Shown piece after piece: positions 33,161 to 43,954 of a DNA stretch of 64,000 bases (its first letter is position 1; every line of letters starts with the position of its first letter). A model generated the notes under the pieces. The model was not told the origin of the DNA. It saw only the letters and a list, made by a program, of their open reading frames with translations, and ran no database searches. A program made the position numbers and the translations under genes. The DNA comes from Plantago major. Lineage: Eukaryota > Streptophyta > Magnoliopsida > Lamiales > Plantaginaceae. The DNA lies in NCBI GenBank assembly GCA_026545765.1, contig CM048842.1, positions 17,014,667-17,078,666 of the forward strand. The letters are read 5' to 3'.

Positions 33161-33532
33161 CTAGGAAGTGAGATAGTTACGAAGTCTCAATGGAGAGTGA
33201 TCTGATAAGCCCGGCGTTAGCACTTCAACATCAACACCAGGATTAGTCTGAAACCAATCGACATTACCTATTGCTCTATCTATCCGTGAATAAATAGTAC
33301 CATGTTCGTGCCTGTTAGACCAAGTAAATTTCTCACCCGTCATATGAATCTCGAAGAGCCCCACCTCATCCATCATCCCAGCAAATTCCTTGAATTCATA
33401 CTCCATTACCGGATTTCCCCCAATGCGATCTCCGTAGGTAAGGACATTGTTGAAATCCCCAATGCACACCCATTGTTCATTAATACCACCAGCAAGTACC
33501 CGGAGTTCCTGCCACAAACGAATCCGATCCAC
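33161..33532 (-). pseudogene. LINE endonuclease domain (C-terminal part)
   Basis: Reads WVCIGDFNNVLTYGDRIGG, GEKFTWSNRHEHGTIYSRIDRA and LTPGLSDHSPL, the C-terminal motifs of the APE-like endonuclease of plant L1 elements (GDFN, TWSN, RIDR, SDHSP). The N-terminal catalytic part is missing because the element is truncated at 33532. A stop at 33161 separates it from the RT frame. Confidence 0.92.
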
Positions 33533-33819
33533 TAAATGGAAAATCTCGTTTCTACTTTATACACTATCTTTCATACTTTATCCACTATTATTTGTCATAC
33601 TTTATTCAATCTATTTCTTACTTTATCGCCATCTCTCCTACTTTATTCATTTTTCTCTTAAATCTTGTGTCCGAACCCACGGGAAGAAGAAACCGGGATG
33701 GATGGAGCATTATTCTAGAGCAAAATTATTTAAAAAAAATATATATGCTATTTTCTAACATAACACTGTATGCTATTTTCAAATAAAATTATTGTATTTA
33801 TATATGAACATACCTATAT

Positions 33820-33936
33820 TGTTAATAAAAATCATTGATGTTATTAATCAAAACGTTTATTTTCTCAACATTAATATTTTCTTTGTAAATAATATAGACA
33901 TTTTGATTAATAACATGGATAGTTTTATTGATAACA
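33820..33936. repeat. Small foldback element
   Basis: Inverted arms of about 36 bp at 33820-33855 and 33898-33935, with a perfect 15 bp core TGTTATTAATCAAAA / TTTTGATTAATAACA. It could be a decayed MITE. No coding sequence; flanks are AT-rich. 33937-34264 holds nothing else I can identify. Confidence 0.55.
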
Positions 33937-34264
33937 TATGTCGTTTCTAAATAAGTTATATAGAGACTATATTTAAGGAGACTTTGTGTTATTTTATAGC
34001 AAAATTCATGTTTTGACTTTTAGTGTTTTTTCATTTTTTCAGCCACCTATGCATTATTACTAAATAATAAATTGCAAGTTTATCATGTTCAAATAATTTC
34101 AACAATTCCATACATAATATGTGTCCCTGGAAGTTGACATTTTTTAGCGCACGTGTTAAACGTAAACAAATTAGATCATCCTAAATAGTTATCATACAAA
34201 ATTATTTGTAGTATTTTCCAATAAGAATTCTCAACACTCATATAACTCCTACTTGGACTATTTA

Positions 34265-34510
34265 TGTGATGCCCTAAAGTTTCAAGTTGAGTTTCAGATA
34301 GCTTAAAGGGATGGAGAACGCTACTCATACCAAGTGCGCCTTTCTTTTGGAGAATCTATTCATAAGAACTCCATAGTTCAGCGTGCTTGCTCTGGAGCAA
34401 TCTTAGTATGGGTGACCAACTGAAAAGTCTCACGGTTCACGCGCGAGTGAGGACAAATTAAAGTGTGCGAGAAAGGACATGTGTTGGTATAAAGGACAGC
34501 AAGGTTATTT
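34265..34510 (+). mobile_element. Cassandra-like TRIM LTR with 5S-rRNA-like region
   Basis: TGTGATGCCC at 34265 is a typical Cassandra LTR start. About 34325-34440 resembles plant 5S rRNA: CATACCAAGTGCG, AGAACTCCATAGTT, GCGTGCTTG (box A-like) and TATGGGTGACC (box C-like) occur in the 5S order. It is diverged (for example in the box C region) and has a non-5S insert, so it is not a 5S gene. The 3' end of the element was not located; AT-rich DNA follows to the solo LTR at 34683. Confidence 0.7.
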
Positions 34511-34682
34511 GTGATAAATGAGAACGAGTATGGATGAAATTATTCCCACAAATACAAAATAATTGAAAAAAACTTAAATTTCATATCAAATTGAAGATTG
34601 AAATTTTGAGATAAGCCGGTGTCGTGATTCTACTATAATTTTGAAAAGGATTGTGTCTCAGATATTATTACACATGTATTTA

Positions 34683-36314
34683 TGTTAGGAATATCTGTTT
34701 AGATTTTGATCAGCAACCTAATGACTTATCTGAGCTCAGAAAGGTGGTTAGTACTCTTGGTTCACTTGAACACTGTAAAAGAGGAAAATCACTAAGTATG
34801 ATAGTCTAGAAAATCTTGTATAGGATGTTAGGTCTCTGAATGTAATTTTTATTTTCTTAAAGAAGACCAAGAAGAAGGCATCCGGCAGAAGAGCTCAACT
34901 TTTTTTTGAAGATTTGAAGACTGCACAAGATTACTGAAGACTAAGATCATCAGATACCTATGTCCAGATATCTTGAAGAAACAAGTGTTTTTCTATAAAC
35001 AAGTATTGCAAAAGATATCTGAGTACACAAGGTTTCTGAACGAAAAAAAGTGCCCACAGATATCTACACTCAGATACCTTGGATAAAAACTATGTTTCTA
35101 AGAAGCAATGTTGCAACAAGTATTTGGAGATGAGAAGGTCTCTAGAATGGGACATGCAATGCTTCAGAAAGCGTGCATAGTTCCGTTGGCACTACAGGAC
35201 AAAAATAGTACAATGCAATAAATGCGCAGACAAAGACATCTGAACAAAAGAGGAAATCTCTGAAAAGAGACAACGTCTTCTCAAGATTATTTTCAGATAT
35301 CAATAGTTTGAATTTTATTGCTTCAATCGGATACTATTCAAACAGCATGATTTTCAACTATAAATATCATCACTTAGAATGCTTGAAAAACACATACTGA
35401 ACTTACTGAAAATACCAAGCTTCTCTGATAATACAACTAGTGGTATCTTTCTCTCAAGCATACAAGCCTTCAATCTACTTATTCACTAGCTTACTGTTGC
35501 GACCAAGCTCTTGAATTCTAAGTAGCACGAAAGTTCTAAGTGTCCTGATCCTTAACAAGCATTGCTATCTGTGAAGGAGTTGAATCAAAAGATCAAGTAT
35601 CTGAGATTCATTCTCTAGAACATTTATCATAGACTTGGGTCAGTAAAGAACATATCACCACACATTGTGAAGTGTGTTAAGTGATTCTCATTCTATAGAG
35701 TATTCTTATATAACTGAGAAAGTTATTAAGACTACTCACCTGACAAACTACCTTAACCAACACCTTAAACGGCGTGGAGTACAGGAAGTACTTAGTTTGG
35801 GAAACTAAGGAATAACTCCAAGGTTATCGAAAGATAGGAAGTACTTAGTTTGGGAAACTAAGGAATAGCTCAAAGGTTTCTGAGTATAGGAAGTACTTGG
35901 CTGAGAAAGCTGGGGAATAACTCAGGGGAAACACTTGGTTGGGAACCTAGTGTATTTAGGAATCGAGAGAAGGTATTTGTAAGGTTAACTCAATTATCTG
36001 TCTTAGTGGATTCTAGGTCTGAGAAAGGCCGAAGTGGATTAGTTGAAGGATTACGCCACCTTCAGATACCACTATAAAGACTTGTGTCATTTACTTTCTG
36101 CAATTTATTACTTGCTTTATTTACTTTGATAAGTATTTACACATATCTTGCTGAACACGTGCACTTATCACAAAAAGTCTTCCGCTCTCTGAAAATAAGT
36201 ATCAGATATCTTCACAGAAATCTGAGAAATTGTATTTATCCACAAAAGTTTGAAATAGACTATTCACCCCCCCCCCCCCCCTAGTCTTTTACTTAGCCGT
36301 TATCTGGACCAACA
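34683..36314 (+). mobile_element. Solo SIRE-like LTR
   Basis: 1632 bp, TGTTAGGAATATCTG...GGACCAACA, flanked by ATTTA on both sides (34678-34682 and 36315-36319), a perfect 5 bp target duplication. It is the same family as the LTRs in 1-25391 and has the full feature set: TATAAATA at 35359-35366, three hairpin units plus a fourth hairpin at about 35783-35973, and a 15-base C run at 36267-36281 within inverted arms. No PBS or PPT adjoins it, so it is a solo LTR. Confidence 0.95.
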
Positions 36315-36885
36315 ATTTACTACAACATTGTGTTCGCCCTAATAATTTCGCACAATTGTGCGTGAATGTGTCGGGCTCACGACTACCACTTTAGAAGTCT
36401 AAATGTGGCCTGGACCCATACTCTACTTTCTCATACCATACTCAACCATAAATTTTAATTATACGGGTCTGAGTGCTAAACGAGTTCAGGCTAAAATCCA
36501 AGAGAGGGTGCATAAAAAATTACGGGCCTGAATTGTTCCACGCAAGGTTTTAAACGGGATGAGTATGATTAGCTTCCCAATTCATTTATGCCCTTTATTT
36601 TATGTCAGGTCTCTCTCTCATGGAGGGTTACATAAATGATTTCTTTCTTATATTTAGCGAAAGTTGTTGGATGGAACTATGCACGTTTGCATCAGATCGA
36701 TCGGATATAACCTGACCTGTTAAAAATCTAGATTGGAAGAGGTCTTCGGAGTCGGTTTCCTTAATATGACCAATTACTTAGGTGTGCGTAATCATAGATC
36801 GTTCTATAGGTTGGATGTATGGCCATAATTTCGAGAAATATTGATTTGGCTTTAAAGTTGTGTAATGGCATGGCACTGAGAGTTA
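36315..36885. other. Non-coding spacer between solo LTR and MITE
   Basis: No coding sequence, RNA gene or clear repeat seen. It may be part of the host DNA or of the larger Helitron-like nest. Confidence 0.4.
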
Positions 36886-37156
36886 CTCCCTCCGTTCCAT
36901 TAATAACTTCCGAACTTTCCTTTTTTGGGTTCCATTAAAAACTTTATAACCAATAAATGAAAAGTTTTTATATCAATAATTAATTCTTTATTATTTCTCT
37001 TTCTTACTTTATCATCACTATATTCAATCTCTCTTTTACTTTATCACTCAAATTACATCTATATCAATATAATACCTTCTACAAACTATTTTAATGCACA
37101 TTCCTTATTCTAAGAGAAATTATCATGCTAGGAAGTTTTTAATGGACCAGAAGGAG
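36886..37156. mobile_element. Stowaway MITE
   Basis: 271 bp between TA dinucleotides (36884-36885 and 37157-37158). The left end is CTCCCTCCGTTCCATTAA, the right end TTAATGGACCAGAAGGAG, which are imperfect inverted repeats with the standard CTCCCTCC Stowaway start. The interior is AT-rich with repeated CTTTATCA words. It is non-autonomous and would depend on a mariner-type transposase, none of which is in this window. Confidence 0.9.
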
Positions 37157-37712
37157 TACTACTCTAGGTAATAATTGAGGCAAATTAAAGTGATGTATGC
37201 AATAAATGCATGCCAGAAGTTTATCATTCTTAGGGTGATGACGAGTCCATCAGACAAGATAAACTTTCGAATGTCGGCCTCTCCCCCCTCACGTATTCAA
37301 CCACGACGAGTTGTATGTCGCATTGTCGAGGGTCACGGTCGGCCCGGGAAGGGCCTAAAGGTATTGATTTGCGACAAGGATCGTAATACATCTTAGACCA
37401 CAAGAAACGTGGTTTACAAAGAGGTGCTTGACAAGTTATGAGTTATATAATAATTAGTATAATCTATACTATGTGAATATAATCTTTATTATGTAGAGTA
37501 TTTGTTTTCAATATGTATGAAACTAATATTGATTTTTATATATCTTACAGGTACATGTTGCCATAAAATTGAAATAATGAATCGATCTTTCACATATTTC
37601 ATTTCAAACCAATTATTCGTTATACATTATATAGTATACATTAGCATTATAGATACTCGACGGTAAATAATTTATTTTATTATTATGGTAAAGCGATACC
37701 AATGGAGCTGGT

Positions 37713-40700
37713 GTGAAAACTTCTACCGCAACATTGATAAAAAAAATATGGTGGAAGAGTACAATCCATAAGAAGCGCATAAGTGAGTTTCTTCCATGCT
37801 GCCTTCTTATTCAATATCCACTATGTTTTGTCCATGGAGAAGACGGATGGTATACCGATATTCAAATAAGTATTGTGAGCAAGATGCAAAATCTTACTCT
37901 AAGGGAGTTCTTAGTTTTCCGGATACGAGATAGGGAGAATGAAGGTAATGAACACATACTTGGCAGGACGTCATTATTACAATTCAATGTTGATTCTTAT
38001 TTGATGATGGAGTCGCAACGTCTTCAGTGCATTGATCACAATTGATGCGCTCAGAAATTACTACTTATATTAACCCAAGTAGAAAAAACGATTGTTGTAG
38101 ACAATGCTCTTAACCACAGGATCGTTCTCTCGAGAAATTGATCAAGCTAGTTCAAATAGAATAGACTCGCTTGCATTCGTTGTAAACAGATAGTTGGATA
38201 GTTGGTGATACTTCAACCCTAGCATAAAAATCTAAACAATCACAAGACAAGGTAATACCTAGATCATGCAATTCTACAAACAAAAGAAGATAATAAATCA
38301 TTTCATGGAGTGTGCTTATACGAGAGGACCAATTAAGGTTACCTAGTCGCAGATCACATCACCCTGGTATTGCTAATTCAACCAAATACGGACTATAAGT
38401 ACGTATGAACTACAAAAAGCCTGTCACTAGCTATGCATTCATCCGGATATAGCCTAATTAATGATAACGATAGAAGCAAGTTCACACCGATACAACATGC
38501 TCGTGATCGAGGTAATAAACCACCACGTACAAAATAAATAATTAATTGTACGATTGATACCTGGATTCGTCTAGGACACGAGATCGTCTGAAAGGAAATA
38601 AACTTCAATTGAAAGAGAGATTGAATCTCTAGATTGTTTACAATGCTTGAATTGGAAGAGAATACAAGTAGAGGGTATGAAGATATGGAAAAACTACTGA
38701 TACAAGTGGTTTATTTATAAGACCAAGGAAGTAGAAATTTGAAATAATGGGAAAAAACTGCCAGAAACCGTGTGTTGAACTGGTCCTGTCAGTGCTCACC
38801 ACGGTGAGCTATCCTTGGAAGTACAGCTCACTGCGGTCTCATACTCTACGAAACAGCTCGTAATCTTTCTTGCTTGGCTAGACCGCGGTGAGCCTCCGTG
38901 TTGAAGGAGCTCACCGCAGTGAGGTACATAACCGGAGAAACCTCCAATTTTCCCACTTCTTCCTAATTTCACTCCCTTTTCTCAACCTCCATGTCACCAC
39001 CTTGGAGTAATGGCCCACTACTTGGCCCTGTATCCTTCTAGAAGCTTTGGAATGGCTTCAAATTGCACAATTGTCCTCCATCTTCTTGCCTTTACCTAAA
39101 AACACCTAAAAAGTACAAAAACACACAAAATACCCAAACGTGAAAATGAACTAAAACACTAATAAAAAGGCTAGAAGACATAACAAAATACGGCTAAAAA
39201 AGACTAAATGAGCCGTTAAAATATCGACTCATCAACAATCAACCTAAAATTCGTGGTGATTCATACAATAAATTGGCCAACGCGGTTAACTAGGGTCAGA
39301 CAGAAACATCCTGGGTTGGAAGGTCTTTAATATTGCCATCGACTTTCATTGGTAGGTCTTTAATATTGCCATCGATAAAAGATGCACAAAATATTTCCCT
39401 AAAAGTTTTAATGATCTTATCACGTCTATAAAAGTGGTGTTTCACTTGACAACATGTACTTATCATGGACTATAATTCATTATATTATTTTATATATGTT
39501 AATTAATTGTACGTGATTTATATTTTCAAAGTCTTTATTTACGTCTATTATTGTTATTACTATTATATAATAAAAACATAGATACGCATTTCCACATAAC
39601 TCCCATTTGATGCTCAAATATCAAGCGCACATCAACATGGAATATTGTAACAGCCATTGGTCAATACCGTACCCCTTCAAGTATATATCCAAAGGAAGTG
39701 ATAAAACTGGGGTTAATTTCAATGATCGGGAGAACAAGGATAAGGTCATGATCAAACATATGGACTGTCGTTATGTGTCTCCATGCGAAGCTATGTGGAG
39801 GATATTAGAATCCCCGTTGCATTATACGATTTATGTTGTTTAGACAATGAGCAGTTTGTTCCTTTCAAAGATGGTGAATGCATGCCAAGTGTCGTCAACA
39901 AAGCCAATGTCAAACAATCACAGTTCTTACAGTGGTTCGAGCTGAACAAAATAGATCCTCGATCCCGGAAGCTGACTTATGCTAAAATTCCTCACTATTA
40001 TTGTTGAAAAAATGAACATAAAATATAGTCCGTATGAAAATAAAGAAACAAGGTTTCAGTTGAATGGTGTTAACTGTGTTGTGCACGAATATCACAAGGA
40101 TGCATGTGAAGTTATGAGCCTCGTATTCAATGATAGAGAGTATATTAATAGTTTGAGAGGGGCAAGTCTATGGGGATTTGCAATTTTTTTTACGTCACAT
40201 TTACATAACCATGTTGTTATCATGAAGCATGTTGAGGCCTGAGGAAGTGTGGAACAAAACATTAAATTTATTATCAGACAAAATTCTATATAATCAAGAA
40301 AGGATACTCATCAATCCTGGTACAATAAATTTACAGACTATATGACCATTCCCGCATCCAATGACAATTAGTTTAAATTTTGTATGTAATTGTCATGTAA
40401 CGATAGAGAACTCTCCATCCAGGTTTGAAACTCACTGATGAACAAATAAAAACCATTGCTATTATGGAAGTAGAGAAGTTACTAAAGAAAACCTGCAACA
40501 ATCTCAGGTCATTTGATGGTATGCCCGTGCTGGACGAGCATGTTATATAAAATGCAACAAATCCATTCATTTTGGATTAGATGTTCTATGTTAGAGTTGT
40601 AATAGAGCAGAGCACGATGGTTTATACCCACAATTGACTGGTGAACAATGTGTCACATATGAAAAAATTATGTTGATTGTCAATGGTCAAAATGGCGAAG

Positions 40701-41250
40701 TATTCTTCTTATGCATCTATGGAGGGTTCACAAAAACCTTTATATGCCTAACTATGTGCTCTAGTTTGAGAGTTAGAGGAGATATTGTACTTCCAGTTGC
40801 TTCCAGTGGGATTGCATCACTCCTTTATAAAGGTAGGACGGCAGTCTGGCACATTCAATATTCTGAATACCATCGCACATCACAAGGACTCAACATGCAA
40901 TAAACTCATGATTTAAGGTCACATGACTGCTCATGATTTAAGATCACAGGACTGCTCAAGGAGGCTCGACTTATTATTTGGGATAAGGCTCCCATGACAA
41001 AATGACATTGTTTGAAGCGCTTGATAAGAGCTTGAAGGATGTGATGGGTCGTTCAGATGATCCATTTTGTGGGAGTGGTGATTGTCTTCGGCATGAACTT
41101 CCGACATATTTTGCCCGTTGTTCCAAGAGGAATTAGTTATAATGTTGTGAATGCTGCTATATGCTCATCTAGGATATGAGATGTTGTGAGGTGCTTCGAT
41201 TTACAAAGAACATAAGATTGCATGTAAATGACCCATCATATCTATATTGT
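37713..41250 (+). pseudogene. Helitron Rep/PIF1-type helicase, decayed and interrupted
   Basis: 37713-38042 encodes the N-terminal part (QYPLCFVHGEDGWYTDIQI, LREFLVFRIRDRENEG, FNVDSYLMMESQRL). A solo LTR (38043-39234) splits the gene after that; reading resumes with QPKIRGDSYN at about 39240. 39607-40250 covers the helicase-like core (YCNSHWSIPYPFKYISKG, DCRYVSPCEAMWRIL, VWNKTLNLLSD across frames). 40430-41230 holds PIF1 helicase motifs: a Walker A in which GGTGKT is degraded to GGFTKT, IVLPVASSGIASLL, LIIWDKAPM (Walker B), and VVFGMNFRHILPVVPRG across frames. The gene is cut at 41251 by a gypsy LTR. The order matches plant Helitron transposases; many stops make it non-functional. A 33 bp spaced duplication lies at 39321-39375. 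Confidence 0.85.
38043..39234 (-). mobile_element. Solo LTR (TGATG...CATCA family), - orientation
   Basis: 1192 bp with ends TGATGCGCTC and GACTCATCA, flanked by ACAAT at 38038-38042 and 39235-39239, a perfect target duplication. Its reverse complement aligns with the solo LTR at 28606-29786, and the - strand TATAAATAA (about plus 38708-38716) supports the orientation. Four short palindrome-like sequences (GCTCACCACGGTGAGC and relatives) lie at 38794-38924. It interrupts the Helitron helicase. Confidence 0.9.
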
Positions 41251-42109
41251 TGTTACGGACATGTGTCCAATCCGTTAGGGACGCCATAGAGCGTGTCCTA
41301 AAGCGCATCATGGCTTAATTAGCTAATTCAGTACTGGTCCGACCTCACATGGTCCGGCCAAAGTGAATCAACCAGTACGATAAAGTCACTACACCCTCAT
41401 AGCTAGTCCGAGCTAGCTGGGAAAAGGACTTCTAAACCTGGCTACGTCAGTACAGAGATGCCAAACGGACCGGACGAGAGAATCACGGACGCCACCATCA
41501 CATCAAGACCAAACGTATAACAGAACTACTGAGATACTTCTGTGAGACTCTTGGCTCGGACATCCAGAGTTACCCAAGGGAAGATCTACCAAGCAGACAG
41601 ATCTGTCTGAGGGACCAACACGGACCCAATAGGCGGAACAGTACTCAAGTAGGGAAAAGGTCCAAACTACCCTCCCAGGCCCATTGATTAGTATTGGATT
41701 ACTATTCACTAATGGGCCATGGGCCAAAGGTAGCATTGGTGTCCAAATCAGAAACGTAGACTTGGCATCATCTTGTGAGCCACCTCATAAGCATATGATA
41801 ACTATAAATATAGTACAAGGTCCAAGACCTTAAGGTAAGCGATATCAAGGGAAGAATCCCCAAGTATTATCATAATCACTCATAACTATTACATTGAGAG
41901 CTTCCAACTCTCTCTTGAGTAAAGTCTCTTACCGGATTGACATAGGCAATCCGGGTAACCCATTCTAACGCCCCCCCCCCCCCACTTAGTCCTTTCAGGT
42001 ACGCAAGCTCGGACCAGTACTACGTCGGACCTCAAGTCGGAGGCGGGCCTTAGACTAGGTTATTTGTAATAGTTTAGTTAGTTAGTGTTAGAGGTTTTAC
42101 CCCTCAACA
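41251..42109 (+). mobile_element. 5' LTR of Tat-lineage Ty3/gypsy element
   Basis: 859 bp, TGTTACGGACATG...CCCTCAACA, followed by a primer-binding site. It interrupts the Helitron helicase at 41250. A C-rich run lies at about 41970-41982. A matching 3' LTR was looked for up to 57 kb and not seen, so the element appears truncated at its 3' end. Confidence 0.85.
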
Positions 42110-42112
42110 TTT

Positions 42113-42128
42113 TGGTGCCATCTGTGGG
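42113..42128 (+). promoter_or_regulatory. Gypsy primer-binding site
   Basis: TGGTGCCATCTGTGGG follows the LTR end by three bases. It resembles the TGGCGCCGTCTGTGGG-type site of Tat-lineage elements, with two differences. Confidence 0.8.
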
Positions 42129-42166
42129 AAACTTTATGAGAAGTTTTCGTGTTTAGAATTAAGCTG

Positions 42167-43954
42167 ATGGCAAGAACAAGACAAACAAATACGGGTGTCA
42201 GCCGAGTAGGGACTCCACCACCGCGCCCACGAGGACGTCCGCCCACCCGGGGACGCAGAGCTGCTATAACTGGAAGGAGATATCTGAGTGAGGGACGCAC
42301 AGCCAGTCCATCCTCGGATGAAGGGGTCGTACGAGCCTCACCGGCTGAAGCTCAAGGCCCTGCAGCAGGCCAACAGTTCACTATGCCCGATGGTCGCACT
42401 GTCCGCACTAGTGATCTCGGACTAAGCGAGACGCAGTTCGATAGGTTGCTCACAATCATTCAAGGTCACCTGGTCTAACAATGCTCCTCCTCAACACGCC
42501 ACTCCGCCAAAGGGTCACCTCTCCTCCAGAGCTCAGATTATCGAGGAACAGCAACGTCCGATCCAAGAGAGGTTGGGGAACCACCACCTCAAGAGGATTT
42601 ATGAACCTTCGATCAAGCGCCGCCTCTCACGCTCGAGGTGAAGGAAGCCCAAACGGAAGGAGAGAGTATCAAGAAGGAGATAATAGACACTCAGGAGCTC
42701 CGCGACAAGCACCTCCTAGAAACAGAGATCAGGTGGCAGAAATTGTTCCAGCGGTCCGGATAGAAGAACTCCTCGGATGTAGTCAGGCATTCGAGGACAG
42801 AGAAATCATGACCACGACGAAATCTATGCTCAATGAAGGCTTTGAGGCCCAGATTCAATCTCGGACGCCGTAAAAGACCACGAGCAGATAACCACTAGTG
42901 CACCAAATCCTCAGGTGATGAAATCATGAGAAAAGGAAAGGAATGAAACTCGGATCAAGCAATCCCGAGCTTGTAGTACTATTACGGATGCTTGTCCGCT
43001 GGACACCGACAAGGTACAACAAAAAGATGGATTCCAAGGAATGAGCGACAATACAAAAGCTCTCACGTTCTCATCTACTCTTCTAACGCCTATGGATTGG
43101 TACATCGCTTCACCGAACAAATCGATAAAGTCATATGCATATTTCTTCAAAGTTCTCGCGCGATTTGGAAAGGCAAAGAGGAGAAAGCGAACCATAGAGC
43201 ACCGCGGTTATACAAATGAGCAAGAGGATCTTAGACCTTCTTAGATCGCTTTCACGCGGAAGTTCTTCGAGTTGAGCCGCATAAGATTAAGGAACGGTCC
43301 GCTACCTATACGCTAATACTTTCAACTCGAGCTCGCAGAAACTATCTAGTCGAGGTGAGTGAGAAGCATCTAGATGACATCTGTGAAGAAGTGATGTACG
43401 GAGGAGTATCGAGGAATGTTCCAAGAAGAGCCGGTTCCAAGAAAGGAAAGGATCCGGTGAAGCAAGAGCAACGCCGGGAAATTGACTCAAAAAGGATCAC
43501 AGGATAGAGGCTTCCACAGGAGAGAAGTCCGCCGAGGAGATATGTGAATTATACCTGCCTCAATGCACTAAGATCCGACATCTTGGCGACTATCATCGAG
43601 AAAAAGCTGGACGTTCAATGGCCCAAGCCCTCTCACAACAACCGGAAGAATAGGGATGCAAAGGGGTATTGCAAGTTCCACAAGTGCCGTGGTCACGAGA
43701 CTGATGACTGTATCCAACTAAAAACAGGGGTTGAACACTTGTACGAGAAGGCAAGCTCAAGGAGCACATCTACACGGATGAACCCTCTAGGCACGATAGA
43801 GCGGAGCGAAGAAGGGAGGATAATGCTACAGAACTACCTCCCCGTCCGCTATCTTTGCCACCTCCGCCAGCTCACTGTCCGCCTCGCACGGATAGACATC
43901 CGTATAGACACTGCGATGATATGGATATGGAGAACCCTCCCTACAGCGGAGTAA
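42167..43954 (+). pseudogene. Gypsy gag (disrupted)
   Basis: ATG at 42167 begins MARTRQTNTGVSR, followed by an arginine/proline-rich N-terminus to a stop at 42476-42478. The middle (42480-43540) is scattered over frames with recognisable pieces (TLLTPMDWYIASPNKSIKSYAYFF, TRARRNYLVEVSEKHLDD). A single zinc-knuckle-like CKFHKCRGHETDDC at 43667-43711 is the form seen in Tat-lineage gag. Gag would form the particle core; this copy has several frameshifts. Confidence 0.8.

Larger units (their letters stand above)
30401..33532 (-). mobile_element. 5'-truncated L1-type LINE
   Basis: A 3132 bp insertion bounded by a perfect 15 bp direct repeat, TAAATGGAAAATCTC, at 30386-30400 and 33533-33547. A short T run at 30401 represents the poly(A) tail on the - strand. 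The coding order on the - strand is endonuclease, RT, then a C-terminal zinc-binding domain. The 5' end is truncated inside the endonuclease, as usual for target-primed insertions. The perfect target duplication suggests a fairly recent insertion, although the coding region already contains frameshifts. Confidence 0.95.
30342..33720. mobile_element. Possible MITE interrupted by the LINE
   Basis: DNA on both sides of the LINE (30342-30400 and 33533-33715) looks like one short element: the left begins CATTCCGTTTTGGGCCGTTCC, the right has repeated TACTTTAT words and ends near GGGATGGATGGAG. The ends are weakly complementary and the TACTTTAT composition resembles the Stowaway at 36886-37156. Termini are degenerate and no clear TA duplication is seen. 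Confidence 0.35.

Noticed and set aside
34325..34440. Functional 5S rRNA gene
   Set aside because: Too many differences and an inserted stretch; it starts within a TGTGATGCCC LTR-like context, so a Cassandra fragment fits better.
42149..42300. Antisense protein opposite the gypsy gag N-terminus
   Set aside because: It is the mirror of an arginine/proline-rich gag frame with no independent support.
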